Assembly (NCBI GenBank): GCA_028023455.1
Contig: JAQFVV010012496.1
Location: 2,108,001-2,172,000 of the forward strand
Length of the DNA stretch: 64,000 bases
Origin: Epiperipatus broadwayi
Lineage: Eukaryota; Onychophora; Udeonychophora; Euonychophora; Peripatidae
Direction: 5' to 3'
Shown one piece after another: positions 50,122 through 63,334 of the stretch (positions within the stretch are counted from its first letter, which is position 1; each line of letters begins with the position of its first letter). Under the pieces are notes generated by a model. That model did not search any database and was not told where the DNA came from. It saw only the letters and a program-made list of their open reading frames with translations. A program made the translations under genes and the position numbers.

Positions 50122-50760
50122 TATTACTCATATAGATTCAAAACAAGTATGGATACAAAACATAGCAGTTATTAAAAATTTTAAATATAGAAATGATGAA
50201 TATAATATAGAAAAAAATGTAGTTCATTTACGGATACAATCCTTAAGCTATTAAAAATATATGTGGCGGATGATGGCATGTCGATGCAAAACAATTGTAA
50301 TAATAATAATAATTATAGTTCAAATAAAAAATGGCTCAACTTCTGTATTATTCCCAAATTTATGATACATGGACAAAAAACAAAAATTATATTGATAAGA
50401 TGGCGAATAGCAAAAGTCTGGATAAATAGGTAATTATAAATTAAAAGATATAAAATACAAAAAAAGAAATAGTATATAAACGTTAACTGTGAATTTTGCA
50501 ATATTTACTATGATCGTACAGGGATAATGGAGGTAAGAGCCAAAGAACATAACAATGCAATTAATAGATGAGATGATAAATCTGCTTTATACATTCATTA
50601 CTTAACATAAAATAGATGCTATAAAAAATATTACATTAAGCATAATTGTATGAATATTTACAGAACTTTGATAAATTTAGTTAACAATTGGTTAATTCGA
50701 AATGAATGGAAAATTATGTAAGATCAAGTTGTATAATACAAGTATTAATTATTTTGTATA

Positions 50761-51690
50761 TAATGTTATACAGTCAATTTTTTTTTTGAAGTTATATTTG
50801 ATCTCTCAATGAAAGTTTTATTCTATTTTATTAATGTTTTATTTTTGTTATTGTTGTTGTTTTACTTCTATTATGGAACATCAAATGGTATTATATATAT
50901 ATAATAATTCATTAATGTAATAATAGATTATTAATATTTAAAAAGGGCACTAAACCATAGGCAGAAAAAGGCTTTTTATGTATGATTAATATATATTTAT
51001 ATTAGCTGTTTAATATGATTTTTTTTTTCCAGTCAACATAATACCATAAGACAACAAAAGTGAAAAAAAATAAATATGCTATTTGAAAAAATCATTTTAA
51101 AATCATTACCTTTTTATTATGGAGAAATAAAAATTACACTTTCTAAAAGTAAAATGAAAGATGAAAATTGCAAATGCCTAGTATGCATGATTTTAATGCT
51201 ATCTTAAGTTGAGGCCGATGAACAATAATTAAAAAATGCATGCCATGTGCTGAACCCATGGTGATAGTTAAAATTGTTTACAGACATATTGAGAAGGATA
51301 TAAAATATTTGCCGAAAAAAAATTTTTTTTATGTATTTTTAACAAAATCCAAACAAAGCAAGCTTTAATTGATTTATTTGGAATCAAGAATATTCAGAGA
51401 ATCAAGTAGTTCAAATACTGAAACATACATGATAACAACCAATTTATTCCAAAGCTAAGAATAGTTACGTAAGGTTATTACTAATTGTTTGCCGATAATA
51501 AGCAAAATGCTATAAATACATAATGTGCGATCATATCACAATAAAAATATCTAACCAATGAGAACAAATTTTTAGACTGAAAATCTCTTGAAAGTTAATT
51601 TGACTGGAACTAGCTTTAACGACTATTAAAATTCCATCGTTTATCAGCGTTTGCACTTCAGATAACTTAACAATAGCATTGGATTTTATA
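50761..51690. other. AT-rich intron, no gene recognised
   Basis: Follows the PLE end; no feature was recognised. Confidence 0.35.
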
Positions 51691-52000
51691 TAAATGCAAT
51701 TTATTCACTCTACTTTGAACACTTTTTAGTAAAAACCTTTTATTATACATATATGCATACACAATCTTACGTTTCGACTGTCCTGCAAATTTCTTTAGAG
51801 CTACTTTTACTTTAATTTTTTAAACGGAAAAAAAAAACGTTTTTTTTTTACTTTTAAAAAATAAGTGGCTCTGAAGAAGACTGCAGAACAGTCGCAACAT
51901 AAGATTGCATATGCATATATGCACAATAAAAGGCTTTTTTTTGCTAAAAAGTGTTCAAAGTAGAATGGATAAATTGTATTTATATAAGATATTACAGCAA
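51690..52000. repeat. Fold-back element, second hammerhead-like family
   Basis: The arms share actttgaacactttttag and its complement, and ttacgtttcgactgtcctgc on the left. The right arm has ctgaagaagactgcag (51871) and cagtcgcaac. The core is degenerate in both arms (CTGAAGA on the right, CTAAAGA on the left). A single arm of the family occurs at 62020-62140. Confidence 0.75.
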
Positions 52001-52409
52001 AATAAAGTAAGTGGTGAATTTGGTAATATTTCTGAAGCATTAGATTTCTACAGATTAGAATTCTGTTCTAAATTTTCATTGCTACTGTTACAAGTAAAAC
52101 TTCTTATATTAACATTTAAAAAATTAAGAAAAAAGGTTCTTATTTTATAACAAGTATGAGTTCAACAATTAGCTTATCTTGTTAATGAAGATTATATTCC
52201 ATATGCTTTTGTATTTTGAGCTTTAAATTCACAATACTTATAGTTTAAAAATTAAAAAGTGGGAGCTAAAAACTAATGACTGCTTTGAAAAAACATTTAA
52301 TGATGATGATGACTACTACCTCACCGCTATCATTATAATTATGTGAGTGTATTTATTCATTCTAAATTACCTTGGTTAAACCAGACACTTGTTACATTTA
52401 CCATGCTTC

Positions 52410-53432
52410 TTCGAAAATAAGACCTAACCAAAAATTAACTGCTAGCATGAATTTTGAGGATCCTTATAATATAAGCCCTAGTTAAGATTGGAAACCCGAA
52501 AGATGGCTTTTGTTTGCCCATTGAAACATATGATGGACGTATTGAATTATAAAAGTAATCAATATATAAATAAATAATATTATTGACATTAATGCTTTAA
52601 ATAAGCAATAACAAGTTATATGGTTCTTTTATATTTTCCGTCATCATTTTCGACAAATGTAATTCTACTAGTATAGCGAAACAATTTATCTACTATAAGT
52701 CAGTATATTAGACAATTTATTTAATACTTAGATTTAGAATGTTCGATTTAGTTTTAGAGTTTCTTCAAGGTAGCTCTTAAATATTCAAGATAGAAGTAAA
52801 ATTAATTTAATTTAGTAAACATTTTTTTTTTCTCCTCAAAGATTTTATTAAAATAACGGAAGTGGTTTTAATAATTAAAATTTAGCTTAAGTTAAATCAT
52901 CAATCTTTTTTCTAAAGAAAAGCCTTTATAAAAAATACCCAAGCAGGACTATTATTTGGAAAATGTTTACAATTTGCATACTTGATAACGGATGGACACG
53001 GTTGTGTCATAAATGAATTGTTATAATTCAATACGCCATATGTTGTAATGGACAACTTAATGTGCACACGCGAAATAAACATTTTCCAAAATTTTATACT
53101 TGCATTTTTTATTGCTTTTGTGTGGACAATTAACACTTGATTTAATGATAAATTTAAACAGAACAATATTCTGATTGCCAGATAAGATGAGTGCAAAAAG
53201 AAAGAGCTATACTGATGAGAACAAGAAAGAAATTGTTGGGGGGCTCCCGGAATAAGAATCATACAGCTTTCAGTAAAGAGAAGTACTTGAATAAATGCAA
53301 TTTCTATATTTGAATAAATATAGATTTTTGTACATGAAAAAATAAGACATTTTCTGAAAATAAGCCCCCATAGTGATTTTGGTGCAAAAATTAATACAAG
53401 ACATTATCTTATTTTCGAGAAAATACAGTAGT
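52410..53432. mobile_element. Probable CENP-B/pogo-type DNA transposon relic
   Basis: The left end cttcgaaaataagaccta and right end (tcttattttcgagaaaatac) are inverted matches. The interior near 53188-53240, plus strand, reads MSAKRKSYTDENKKEIV, which resembles the KRK-YT-EFK start of CENP-B-like transposase DNA-binding domains, then hits a stop. The strand arrangement of the rest is unclear. Confidence 0.45.
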
Positions 53433-54057
53433 GAAATTCTTGTCTAGAGTAGTTTAGTTGACTATACTTTGTTTTGTTACCAAAGTATATTGTCTATAAT
53501 ATCTCTTTGGGATGAAAATATTGTTTACACAATATCCTCATGTAACTTACAAAATTACTTAATTATTTAACATGAACCTGTTTTCATATATTAATGAAAT
53601 ACTCTGCAAAAACGAGCTGAGCCAAAACACCATGAAATGGTATAACTGTATAGATATATTCAAGCTTAATAGCACAGAGTTAACTTTTGGCACATTCTCT
53701 CCAGAATCATAGTGCAAAATTATGCGTGTATTATATTTTGAAGACTCAAGTATAATTTCTGTGCTCGATAATTATGACAATTCTCACCTATTGTGGAATG
53801 TTAAGCTTGATAAATATAGTGATTTTTGATATACATACATATATTGCATTAGTTTTTTTATACTGTAAAGTATTCATTATTAATATTCATTTAAAAGATA
53901 TTGTAATGTATTGTTTTAAGAGAAAAGTTATGAGGCATTGATATTATGATTATGTGACAATTTAGGTGTCTGATTTCAGTTAATCGGTCATCTAGTGTTC
54001 AATTAACATTTTGAAATTCACACGTTTTATTAAAATAAAAATAAAAATTTAACTTAC
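53433..54057. other. Intron 3' of the ARID2 exon at 54058
   Basis: AT-rich; no element recognised. Confidence 0.4.
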
Positions 54058-54267
54058 CAACTGTTTTATGCACTTTTGCTATATTAGTGGCCGGAGCTTC
54101 TCCCAGCTCGGACAGCTGGTACAACACTTCCAGAGTATAGACAATTAACATTATATCTTGGACAGTTAGCATCATACAGATAAATTGGTATGTTTGGGGC
54201 TCTAAGTTATCTAGGATCACATCTTCATTTACTTCTACTTGACAAAGCTTTCCCAGAATTTCCATTC
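54058..54267 (-). CDS. ARID2: ARID2 (BAF200/BAP170) internal exon, helical-repeat region
   Basis: This exon encodes about 70 residues beginning MEILGKLCQVE and ending NIAKVHKTV, plus the first base of a split Glu codon. As I remember human ARID2, the matching segment has MEILGNLC, then TLEVLYMLTEMGD, then KIAKVEKSI; here the middle part reads TLEVLYQLSELGE. ARID2 is the PBAF-specific SWI/SNF subunit, and this part is the end of the helical repeats that follow the ARID domain. The acceptor reads ttttaaag/GAATG and the donor GTTG/gtaagt. The length of 210 (2+207+1) is phase-consistent with the next exon at 47192. The next upstream exon, expected to encode a DTLGNIA-like segment, was not found before 64000. 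The start Met of the open frame is internal and is not the gene start. Confidence 0.93.
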
Positions 54268-56120
54268 CTTTAAAATAATAATAACCTAATTAAATTACAT
54301 AAATAAATTTATATACAATATTTTGAAAGTTGTATATATTGTTTAGTTTGTAAAACATCTAAATATGGGTGCTGGTTCATATCATAAGAATAGGTACACC
54401 TTTCCGTTATAATGTGCTTAATATCCAACATTAGATAAATATTCTCATAAATTTCATGCAGTGAAAAAGATATACTGGTAGCTTAATCAGCCTCACTTTA
54501 AAAGTTATTTTTTTTATCATATATACATTTTTAATCGTTAAATATTGCATAAATGATTTACCAGAATTAGCTAAATTTGAAAAAAAAAAAAACCACTGTG
54601 AAAAAAAATATACAGAAATAATAAAGCATTACTGAAAAATGTTAATTTCTTTAAAAATGAAGTTTTTATTTTAAAACATCTTAAAATATTTAATTAATAT
54701 TGCCCATAACAGACAGAACTTTATATCGATATGAAGTTAAGATGACAAAAAAGACTAAATTTTTTTGAAAATACAAGTAAAATAAAAAGTTTTCCTTTAA
54801 AAAAGTCCAGATTTGTTCTTATCTGAAACCTTTCAATCTTCTTTAAGACAAAGAGAATATATTAAAATCAATTTCGGGACAATATTACGTCAGTTTTAAA
54901 AGAAACAATGACATACTTTCTATTTGGTTGAGTAAGTATAGATGGCAGTACTGCATGCTAGAAACTGCAGAAATTGCCCATGCATCAAGTGGTTTCTCTG
55001 TACAGCAAGACTGTTTATTAAGGTTATTAATAGCAGTTCATATCACAGATTACGTAAATTGATAATTGTATTTGAATTAAGTTTTGCTAAAAAAAAAAGG
55101 GTTGCATCCATAGAGCTGCTTACGTGAGTTTGCTATTCTAAAAATAATTAAAAAATTAAATGTCAAAATTATATTTGATGCTAAAGAAAAAAAAATTCTA
55201 GGTCTGATGCTCATTTCGGTTCACCGGGATAAAAAAAAAGGTGAAACTTTTGAACACACAGCAAAGGTGGTCATTATGATGTACTAGTATTAAACAGAAC
55301 GGGTCACAAAAGTTGAAGAAAAAAATGGATGACATAACAAAATAATAAACTATAAAACAAGATTCTTATTTCAACAGACTTTACATTATTCTTCATACTT
55401 TGAATTTCGCGGACTTTCTCAAGAAAAAGTTACAGCTTCAAAAATCTCAATAGTTTTCTGCTGACAAATCAAAATATCCTAAATAAAAATGCTATAACTT
55501 CACTCGGGCAATATATTTGTATCTTATTTATTTACAAGCACTAGAGAATACTTTACCCCTTATTTAGAAAATTACTGCAAAATGAAAATACCCTTGTTGA
55601 ATCTGTCAGCATCAACAAATTATTTTTATAAATATATAAAAATCAAAATTAATGCAGCAAAAGAATTAATATATAAATAAGAGAAAGTAACCGCTACTGC
55701 GAGTATATCTTTTCAAAATGAATCTGCTAACCAGCAAGCAAAACCATTAACACATTTATTTCCACACAGCAAAATAATAATTCAACAACAAAAAGAGTAC
55801 TTTGTTTCTCATGATGGTACAATAAATTGATATGTAAAAATAGTGCTCAAATGGACCCAACAAATTATAAAATCAAATTTATATAATGATTAAAATATAA
55901 ATCTATAGATCTCTGCTAGTTATTTTACTACAAAGATTTCAAGTCTAGTTTACTTGAATTTTGTTACATGTGATCCCTTTTCTGTACTGATCATATTGCT
56001 TATTACATTTTAATGTATCATGTAAACATGAATACAATCTCCAGAAAGCGTTTAAAACAAAAGATCTAGAATACGTGAAGTTGTAAATATTAATTCTTAT
56101 TAAGCACAAACAATATCAGC
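54268..56120. other. AT-rich intron, no gene recognised
   Basis: Searched by eye on the minus strand for the next upstream ARID2 exon (a DTLGNIA-like motif); not found. Confidence 0.4.
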
Positions 56121-56127
56121 ACTGCCT

Positions 56128-56580
56128 TGAGTGCTTAATTTTAACATGAGAGACCTCTCCAAATCTTAACCCAAGATTCGACTTTATGAAGATAAGAGAG
56201 ACCCTCTTATCTCCCAACCTATTTTTTTCTAATTATGTAGGCAAATCTAAAGCATTTTGATTTGGGAGCGTGAAGCTAATAAATTCTTCACTGATTAGTC
56301 CACTATTTCTGTTAAACAGTAACATTTGCGAAATCTTTCGATTTATAACGAGTCAATATTCAGATATTAAATTTAGAAATATTTTGAATCAATTAAAAAT
56401 TGTAAATCTCAATTCTTATTAAGCGCTAAGCTCCCAAATCAAAATGCTTTAGATTTGCCTATATAATTAGAAAAAATAGGTTGAGAGATAAGAGGGTCCC
56501 TCTTAGCTTTATAAAGTCGAATCTTGGGTTAAGATTTGGAAAAATCTCTCATGTTAAAATTAAGCACTCAAGGCTAAGAT
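56128..56580. repeat. Fold-back element with ~150-bp arms
   Basis: The arms (56128-56275 and 56420-56575) share cccaagattcgactttat, gatttgggagc and their complements at high identity. The spacer is about 145 bp. ACTGATTAG near 56290 does not meet the hammerhead core, so no ribozyme is called. Confidence 0.9.
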
Positions 56581-59500
56581 TAGAGCCTTATATAAGTATT
56601 ACATAAAGTTATGGACCATGCACTCGAAGTATCATCATATTGGACACGTTACATGCAATAAAGAAACTTTATTACCAACAATAATATTATAGCTTGTTAT
56701 TATATCATATATTCAGTTCTCTATAAAGAGATTAAGGTAAGATTTACATGTAAAAAAATACAATATAAATCATAACCTTTAAAGTACAATCAGGTAGATG
56801 TAACTGATATTTATCATCAGTAGTTCATAACAACAATATGTCTGTCTGCATTCAAGTGCTTAAATAAATACAAATATTGATAAAATATCATTATGTCAAT
56901 ACACATTAGTAAGTAGCGAAGTAATCATCGTATATCAGAATTTCCACTGCAATGTATGGAATATCAAATTATAAATAAACAGGGGGCATGGATATAATTA
57001 TTTTCAAATGTAAAAGCAGAAATGCACATCCGTGAGCATCCGTAGCATTGTAATGATACAAATAAAAACGAATTCCGCATCTGTATTTATATACTCAAAT
57101 AAGAACAATATACACATGATAGAACCCTTATTTCAGACTTTAATAATTCTAATATCTTTATACCTGTTATTAATATTGATTATATATAAAATATATTAGA
57201 TATAAATACATCTTAAGCTCAACATCTCCATAAACAAATAATAAACAAATCCATGCATTTAAATTAAGTTACATTATCATTTTCTAAAAAGATTCTATAA
57301 AGTTGTATTGGCATTTAACATTACCTCATTAAACAAATATAAAAGAAAGTTCAAAAATCATTTAAATTTAAGGCATTCACTTTGTTTAATGATCTCAATT
57401 GTTCATTCAATCTTACCTTGCCTTTATTTATTTAAAGACAAATTTATAACAAAAAATATTTCTCTGCATATATTTTTTTCTACACTGAATTCTAACAATT
57501 CATTTACTTTAAAAATATATACTTTTTTAAATTGTCAACAATAAATAAACATAAGTGAAGTTTTTTTTTTTTACTATTATCAAAACAAAATTAATATAGT
57601 ATTTAAACCTTAAATATTTAAAACATTCAATCATTATTATAAATAAGCACTATTTATAAAACACTTCTGTAATGTTTCTATATTGAAAGTTCTTGCTTAA
57701 AATTTAAACAATTTATATACAAAATTAACTAGTAACTTATGCACAAATAGATATAGCATTTAACTTTAATTTAAATAAGTTTGTTGTCATAAATATTAGT
57801 TATTCTTTAATTAGTTATTTCAGAGCTTTGGCATTTCTATCCCGGATGTTAACGGTAAATCCTTTCTTCGTTTACAGAATTATATTTATAATACTTAAGA
57901 CTGACAATCCCTTTCATATGTAATCCTTTGGTCTATTTTGTTAAGTTGCAGTAGAAGATGAGAATTCACAATATTTTGTTCCTAATTCATTCTGGAAACA
58001 TTTCTACAAGATGGTTCAACATCTAGGGAGTCATTTTACAAAACTACAAATGATTTCTACTTGTTATTAATTTTTTTAGAATGTGCAGCCGATAAAATTC
58101 TTTCAGGTGTGTGGGTTTTTTTTTAAATCATTTTCTTTTAAAATAGTATCAATTATAATATTTTGCCAATGTGCACATATAAATTATCAATTTTTTATTA
58201 ACTGTCTTTATAAGTCTAAAATATTAATTACATATTATTATTACTATTTACTAATTAAATTTAAAATTACACGATATTAAAAATTACCACATACCATATT
58301 ACTTTCAGACATTGGCTGTCTGAAAGTAATAGTAACGCGCATGTGGAAGAATAGCAACCTTCCAGTCATTACTAATTTAATAACAACAAGCGATTTAAAC
58401 AAAATATTATTCACATACCATGTTTTAAATAATCCTTAAAGTATATATTTATCATTAATATAATAAATATTATACACACACATGCATGCACATATACATG
58501 TACACAAAATAACACATGCCTGTTAGTGCAATGAATTGATTACTGTGTTCAAACCCCATTTAATTACATATACGTTAAGTATATACACTATATTACTATT
58601 CAAATATTAAATATATATGCTTTTTTTTAATTATATTTAAATGGCTTTATCCTTCACTTGCTTTGCGTAACTGGTCTCTAGTAAAGAGTAGATATCTATG
58701 CTGCGCTACATCCCTCCCCTCATCTTTGCCTGCTATGAAATAATGAATGATTATAATCAGATAAATGTGTCCAGTATTTTTACAGCTAAAGATACAAATA
58801 CACAAATAAAGAAACTAAATTCAAAACTTAAGCAATACAAAACATTTACTGCTCTAGGGTTCTTAATACAAATCTTAAATAAGTGAAAGAAAAGGTATGA
58901 AAATGTACAATTTGTTTGCTTTAGAAACTTTTCTTGTAGTAGAATCTATTAAAAGCGGTTCATTGATGGTTATCCAATAGTCATCATGTATACAGAAATT
59001 CGAGATATCTCTATAAAAAAAATGGGTATATTGTTTTTACCTGAAATTTAACATTTATACTTAGGCAAGGGATTTTCTCAAATTTAACAAATAATTAAAA
59101 ATAATCATCAATGTATTTATCTGAAATGGTTGGTTATCGGACTTGTGAGTGCAGAAAGATTGACAGTTTCAATCATTTGGTATTGACAAATACTAAACAA
59201 ACGATCACATCTAACAGGTTGTAACCTGGTCCACCTGGTTCAACGTAAAATGAACCTTTTGGGGGTCATTTGACCTTTCTAAATGTCTTTGTTCATCTGT
59301 TTCATAAATGTATGGTGATATTAAGTTTCAAATGTATCTAACAGATAAATAAATTATTTCATTCATTTAGATTTAACCTCGTTTGAAAAACAAAAATTGT
59401 TTTGAAATGCAAGCATATTGAATAGGTTCTGACTTTCAGTGCTAATGGATGCTTATGATATAGTAGAATTGAGACGAGAAATGCATTAATAAAAAAAATT

Positions 59501-59740
59501 TTTTTTCAGATGTTTTTGACATGCATATATATACACACACATAAAACAAAAAATATATTATCTATTTAGCTGCCTTAATATTTCAATCAGATTATTCATA
59601 TATATTTTCTTTAATTAGTTTAATGTTTTTTTGTCTTATTTCTATATATATATATATGTATATTATGATAGGCATCATATGTTTACAGTGCATTTAGAAA
59701 AATATATAACTATAAATAATCATTAAAAACCAGTCAACAC
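56581..59740. other. AT-rich intron, no gene recognised
   Basis: A short hairpin at 58296-58335 (attactttcagaca / tgtctgaaagtaat) and possible box-B-like gtgttcaaaccc near 58547. No exon was seen. Confidence 0.4.
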
Positions 59741-59744
59741 TTAG

Positions 59745-59965
59745 ACAATCCCAATATCAATCAACAATTTCAAACTGTTGTCAAGGCAACTTTCTTCTAA
59801 CAATAAAGGTGGACTCTCACCTTTATTAATGGTCCAATACATGTATATACACATTAAAGATGGCAACATGGCCACAGAGTTTGAAATTGATACAAAGAAA
59901 TTTAAATAAACCTCTTTAAACAGGTAAATATCTGTTCTGAATAAAGATGAATAAATAGTCAATTA
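59745..59965 (+). mobile_element. Repeat family member (intact short form)
   Basis: Matches 15895-15985 plus 16412-16560 without the nested fold-back: caacaatttcaaactg, caataaaggtgg, tcacctttatta, then ataaatagtcaattataac. The small inverted word aaaggtgga/tctcaccttt is an internal hairpin. No coding content. Confidence 0.75.
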
Positions 59966-60059
59966 TAACATTACAATCTGTGATTATAATTTTCAAATTG
60001 CCCCCAAAGCATTACGTAAATAATAAGTGTAATAATACTCAAGGCTAAATGGGTTTGTA

Positions 60060-60260
60060 AGTGGTCATTAAAAGATAGCCAACACTCAGACAATGCTAAT
60101 AACATTGGCAATCAACAATTTCAAACTGCTGTCAAGACAACCGCCTTTTAATAATAAAGGTTACTAAATGAATTACAGTAAAGAGTTAATGAAATAATCA
60201 AATTGAGTACAATGGGAAATCACTTTAAAATGCAGTTTGTTTAGAGAAGAAAGTTAATAA
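60060..60260 (+). mobile_element. Repeat family member, truncated copy
   Basis: atcaacaatttcaaactgct, gtcaagacaaccgcc and aataaaggt match the copy 300 bp upstream. The right part diverges. Confidence 0.65.
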
Positions 60261-62015
60261 ATGAGCATACGAGTTGTTTTATTAATCTCCATCAAGTGCT
60301 TAAAAAAAATTGAATAATTTATTATAATAATATGATGAAATAATATAGTGATATATCATTAATAATTACTGGCTTGTAAAAGTATAAGAATACGGGTTTT
60401 AAATATTATAAATTTAAAATAAGCTCTAATATTTGTAGGGATTTTATTTATAATTATGCAATGAAAAAACGAAATTTAATTTAAAAATCAAAAAAAGGAA
60501 TTATTTACAACAAAAGATATAAAAACTTAAATAATTTTTAGAATAGATTAAAACAGAAATAAACTTTTTTAGAAGTTTTTTCCTAATCTGATTAAATAAT
60601 TTCAATAATTTCAGAAAATAAGTCTGAGTTAGATATAATAAAACTAATTTATGAATATATAGTGTACGGAGTTAATGAAACTGTAATTCGAAAAATAATA
60701 TGAAATAAAGGAACAAATGAGTTTATATTGTTTCAGCAAGACCGGGATTAAGATATTAAATATAATTGGCAGTCCAGAAGATGTCTACTAAATTTATGCA
60801 GCCATGTTCGTAGATAAAATTATGACAAGCAAAATACCAGACTGTACTTAACGAGTAGTTGCCATAAAATAAAAAAAGTCTGGGTAATCCACATAAAAGG
60901 TTAATCAGTTGAATGACACATTTTAAAATATAATTAAAGTTAATAATGAAACATTTACGAAACTTGATAGAAAGAAAATGAATAAGTTAGAAAGTTCTCA
61001 CAAAGGATTGAATTTTTGAATTTACCAACATGTTCAAAAAAGATTTACGATTAGTGATTACCTTTTTGGGCAGATTTAAAATCTTTCAGATTATTGCGCA
61101 CTATACATAGAGATTTTGCCAGCAGATATATTCTATTCTGCAGTCACATTATGTGAGAGTAAGGTATTTTTGCAAAAGGAGGCAGGCTACATCTTAACAG
61201 GATTGATCCCTACTGGTATAATTGGGGTTGTTCAGCCATATATTTTGATATTTACTGACATTTTTTTTTCTACCTTCTGTTATTAATAATTATTCATATT
61301 TAGTGTGATCTTCAGGAACCTGTATTTCAATTTGTGGAAAGAGCAGAAGAAATGTGATTTGTGATTATTTGTAATGTCATTATTTGTTTGCCTATCCCTA
61401 AAATTGTTTTGATATTATAGACTGTCCTTACAAGATATAAAAATTTCACCATATATGCATTTGATTGAGATATTAGAATTTAATCAGAACTGTAGTTCAA
61501 TTTTAAAGGCAATAATTTACTAATCATTCAACTTGGAAAAATGCTTATTTGTATGTATTCAAACTCTACTTCATTAAAATGTTAAATTTAAAACTTCCAT
61601 ATTCTTTAGTCTCAATTCAATTCAATATTTGAGATATATAAGATTAGTAGGTTTGTGTATGGTAATCAAATATTAATAACCAGTATATGGTAATTAATTA
61701 TTATACTCAATAAAAAGATAGAATTATGAGAAATAAGTCAGAATATGGTTGATAGATTACCTGTGGGTGGTTACAATTCTATAATCAGAGTTAAAAGCAG
61801 CGTTTAGATGACATCACAATAAATAATAAATTCAAGCCATCATTATAGGATTACTGTATGGCTGACTTTTAGAGACAGTTTAATGATTTTATTTCTCAGA
61901 GGTATATTTAAGTATATAAAAACAGAGTTAAGATCACCTAGTAATATAAAGTCTTCAATTCCAGTAATAATTAAATGTTGGTTTACTTTAATTTACTTTT
62001 TTAGAGGATCAAAAT
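60261..62015. other. AT-rich intron, no gene recognised
   Basis: No exon or recognisable element. Confidence 0.35.
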
Positions 62016-62019
62016 AAAT

Positions 62020-62145
62020 TTGCTCTGAAGAAGACTGCAGGTCAGTCGAAACGTAGGTATATGTATATGTACAAATAAAGAGTTTTGCTAAAAAGTGTTT
62101 GAAGCTGTTTGGATAAATTAAATTTATTTACATCGTAATAGAAAT
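62020..62145 (+). repeat. Single arm of the second hammerhead-like repeat family
   Basis: ctctgaagaagactgcag, then gtcagtcgaaacgtag, then gttttgctaaaaagtgtttg matches the right arm at 51871-51980. The core is CTGAAGA instead of CTGATGA. GAAAC-GTA follows with almost no stem III. Confidence 0.7.
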
Positions 62146-63330
62146 CGCAAATATGCAGCATAGTGTTATCCTCGTCACACAATGTGGTGATTAATAAGAT
62201 CATTCAATTCAACTCTTAACTCAGTTACATTTATGGTATCATGTTAGCCTGAAATAATAAGTGATATTTTCTTCCTGGCATTCTTATTTTATCTATCATC
62301 CTCTGAGTAATTTGATTAGAAAAGAAGTTTTATTAGTCCATATTGTATTTATATATACTAATGTATTCATGATACAATTTAATTTGAAAATGATATGCAA
62401 TTAGAAATTTAAAAAAATTAATAAAATAAATTATGCAGTCATGAATCATTATAACCATCTTCCCTTGTAATAAATAATTTGAAATCAATCTTATCGGTGA
62501 ATTCTTTGTTAAAGTCTATTAACATAATAAATTATTGTCCACTGGAATTTATTTTTATTCATTAATATCTTTTTAAATCTTCATAAAATACTTAAGTACT
62601 GTGAATGCAACTTTATAGCAGTTTCAAGAAGGACAAATAATCCTAACAAGAATTTCTTTTTTACTATGTTTATGTTGTTTGTTTATATTTTTTGGATAGC
62701 ATATAACCGAAGTAGTATTTGCTGATAAAGTGTATGTCAAGGCGTCATGGTAGGTTGAAATGATTAGACAGGACTACTATTACCACATCAATATATGATT
62801 GTTCCCACTGGTAGTTTTTTATTGCTTTCCACACTCTTTATATGAAATGTACTAATTAATAAGTTAAATGTATAAATGCATTATACTATTAATGTGCTAG
62901 AGATTGTGGATATGTATATATGTACATATGTTGTGATTTTTTATACATAGATGGGTTTTTTTTGCTTATGATTTATAAATGTATTTAAAAATGAAAAGCC
63001 AAAAAAATAAGGGATAATTAGATATGGCAAATTAAAAAAAACATCCACTTTTATATATATTATAACATTCATATGCAGAGAGATACACAAAAAAAAAAAA
63101 TTAATTACATTTTCATTTTTCTTTAATAGATTGAAGATAATTGTCACAAACAATGAAATAACCAGAAATAATCTTTTTAAAAGAGATATAATTAATAAGG
63201 TTTCTTTTTGTTGATTTAATAAGTTGATAGAAGAGAGAAAAAAATAATAATTATTCTATTTAGCATTGAATGTGCATGTGTCTACAGAAATACACAAATG
63301 TATATAAATAGGCATATAATAAAGAATAGA
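62146..63330. other. AT-rich intron, no gene recognised
   Basis: Poly-A and TA runs; no exon seen. Confidence 0.35.
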
Positions 63331-63334
63331 AATT

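Larger units (their letters stand above)
49430..50760 (+). pseudogene. Penelope-like element relic: RT end plus GIY-YIG, split by a palindrome
   Basis: Degenerate plus-strand frames give FRNKRKGWVVQ, SPIFINEIETIIIKNKKNL, YVKILIIGNN (YVDD box changed to YVKI), KIKYLDIDIHIDNDNNIV, LQHFIKEEKLRNITHI. After the insert come ITHIDSKQVWIQ and NIAVIKNFKYRNDEYNIEK. Near 50480-50600 CEFCNIYYDRTGIMEVRAKE, HNNAIN and DDKSALYIHYL mark the GIY-YIG nuclease. The same words occur in the elements at 1900-2340 and 5740-7790, so these three are one family. Stops are present throughout. Confidence 0.82.

Noticed and set aside
56285-56350. Hammerhead core in the 56 kb palindrome
   Set aside because: CTGATTA breaks the invariant G and no GAA plus GTC pairing follows at the right distance.
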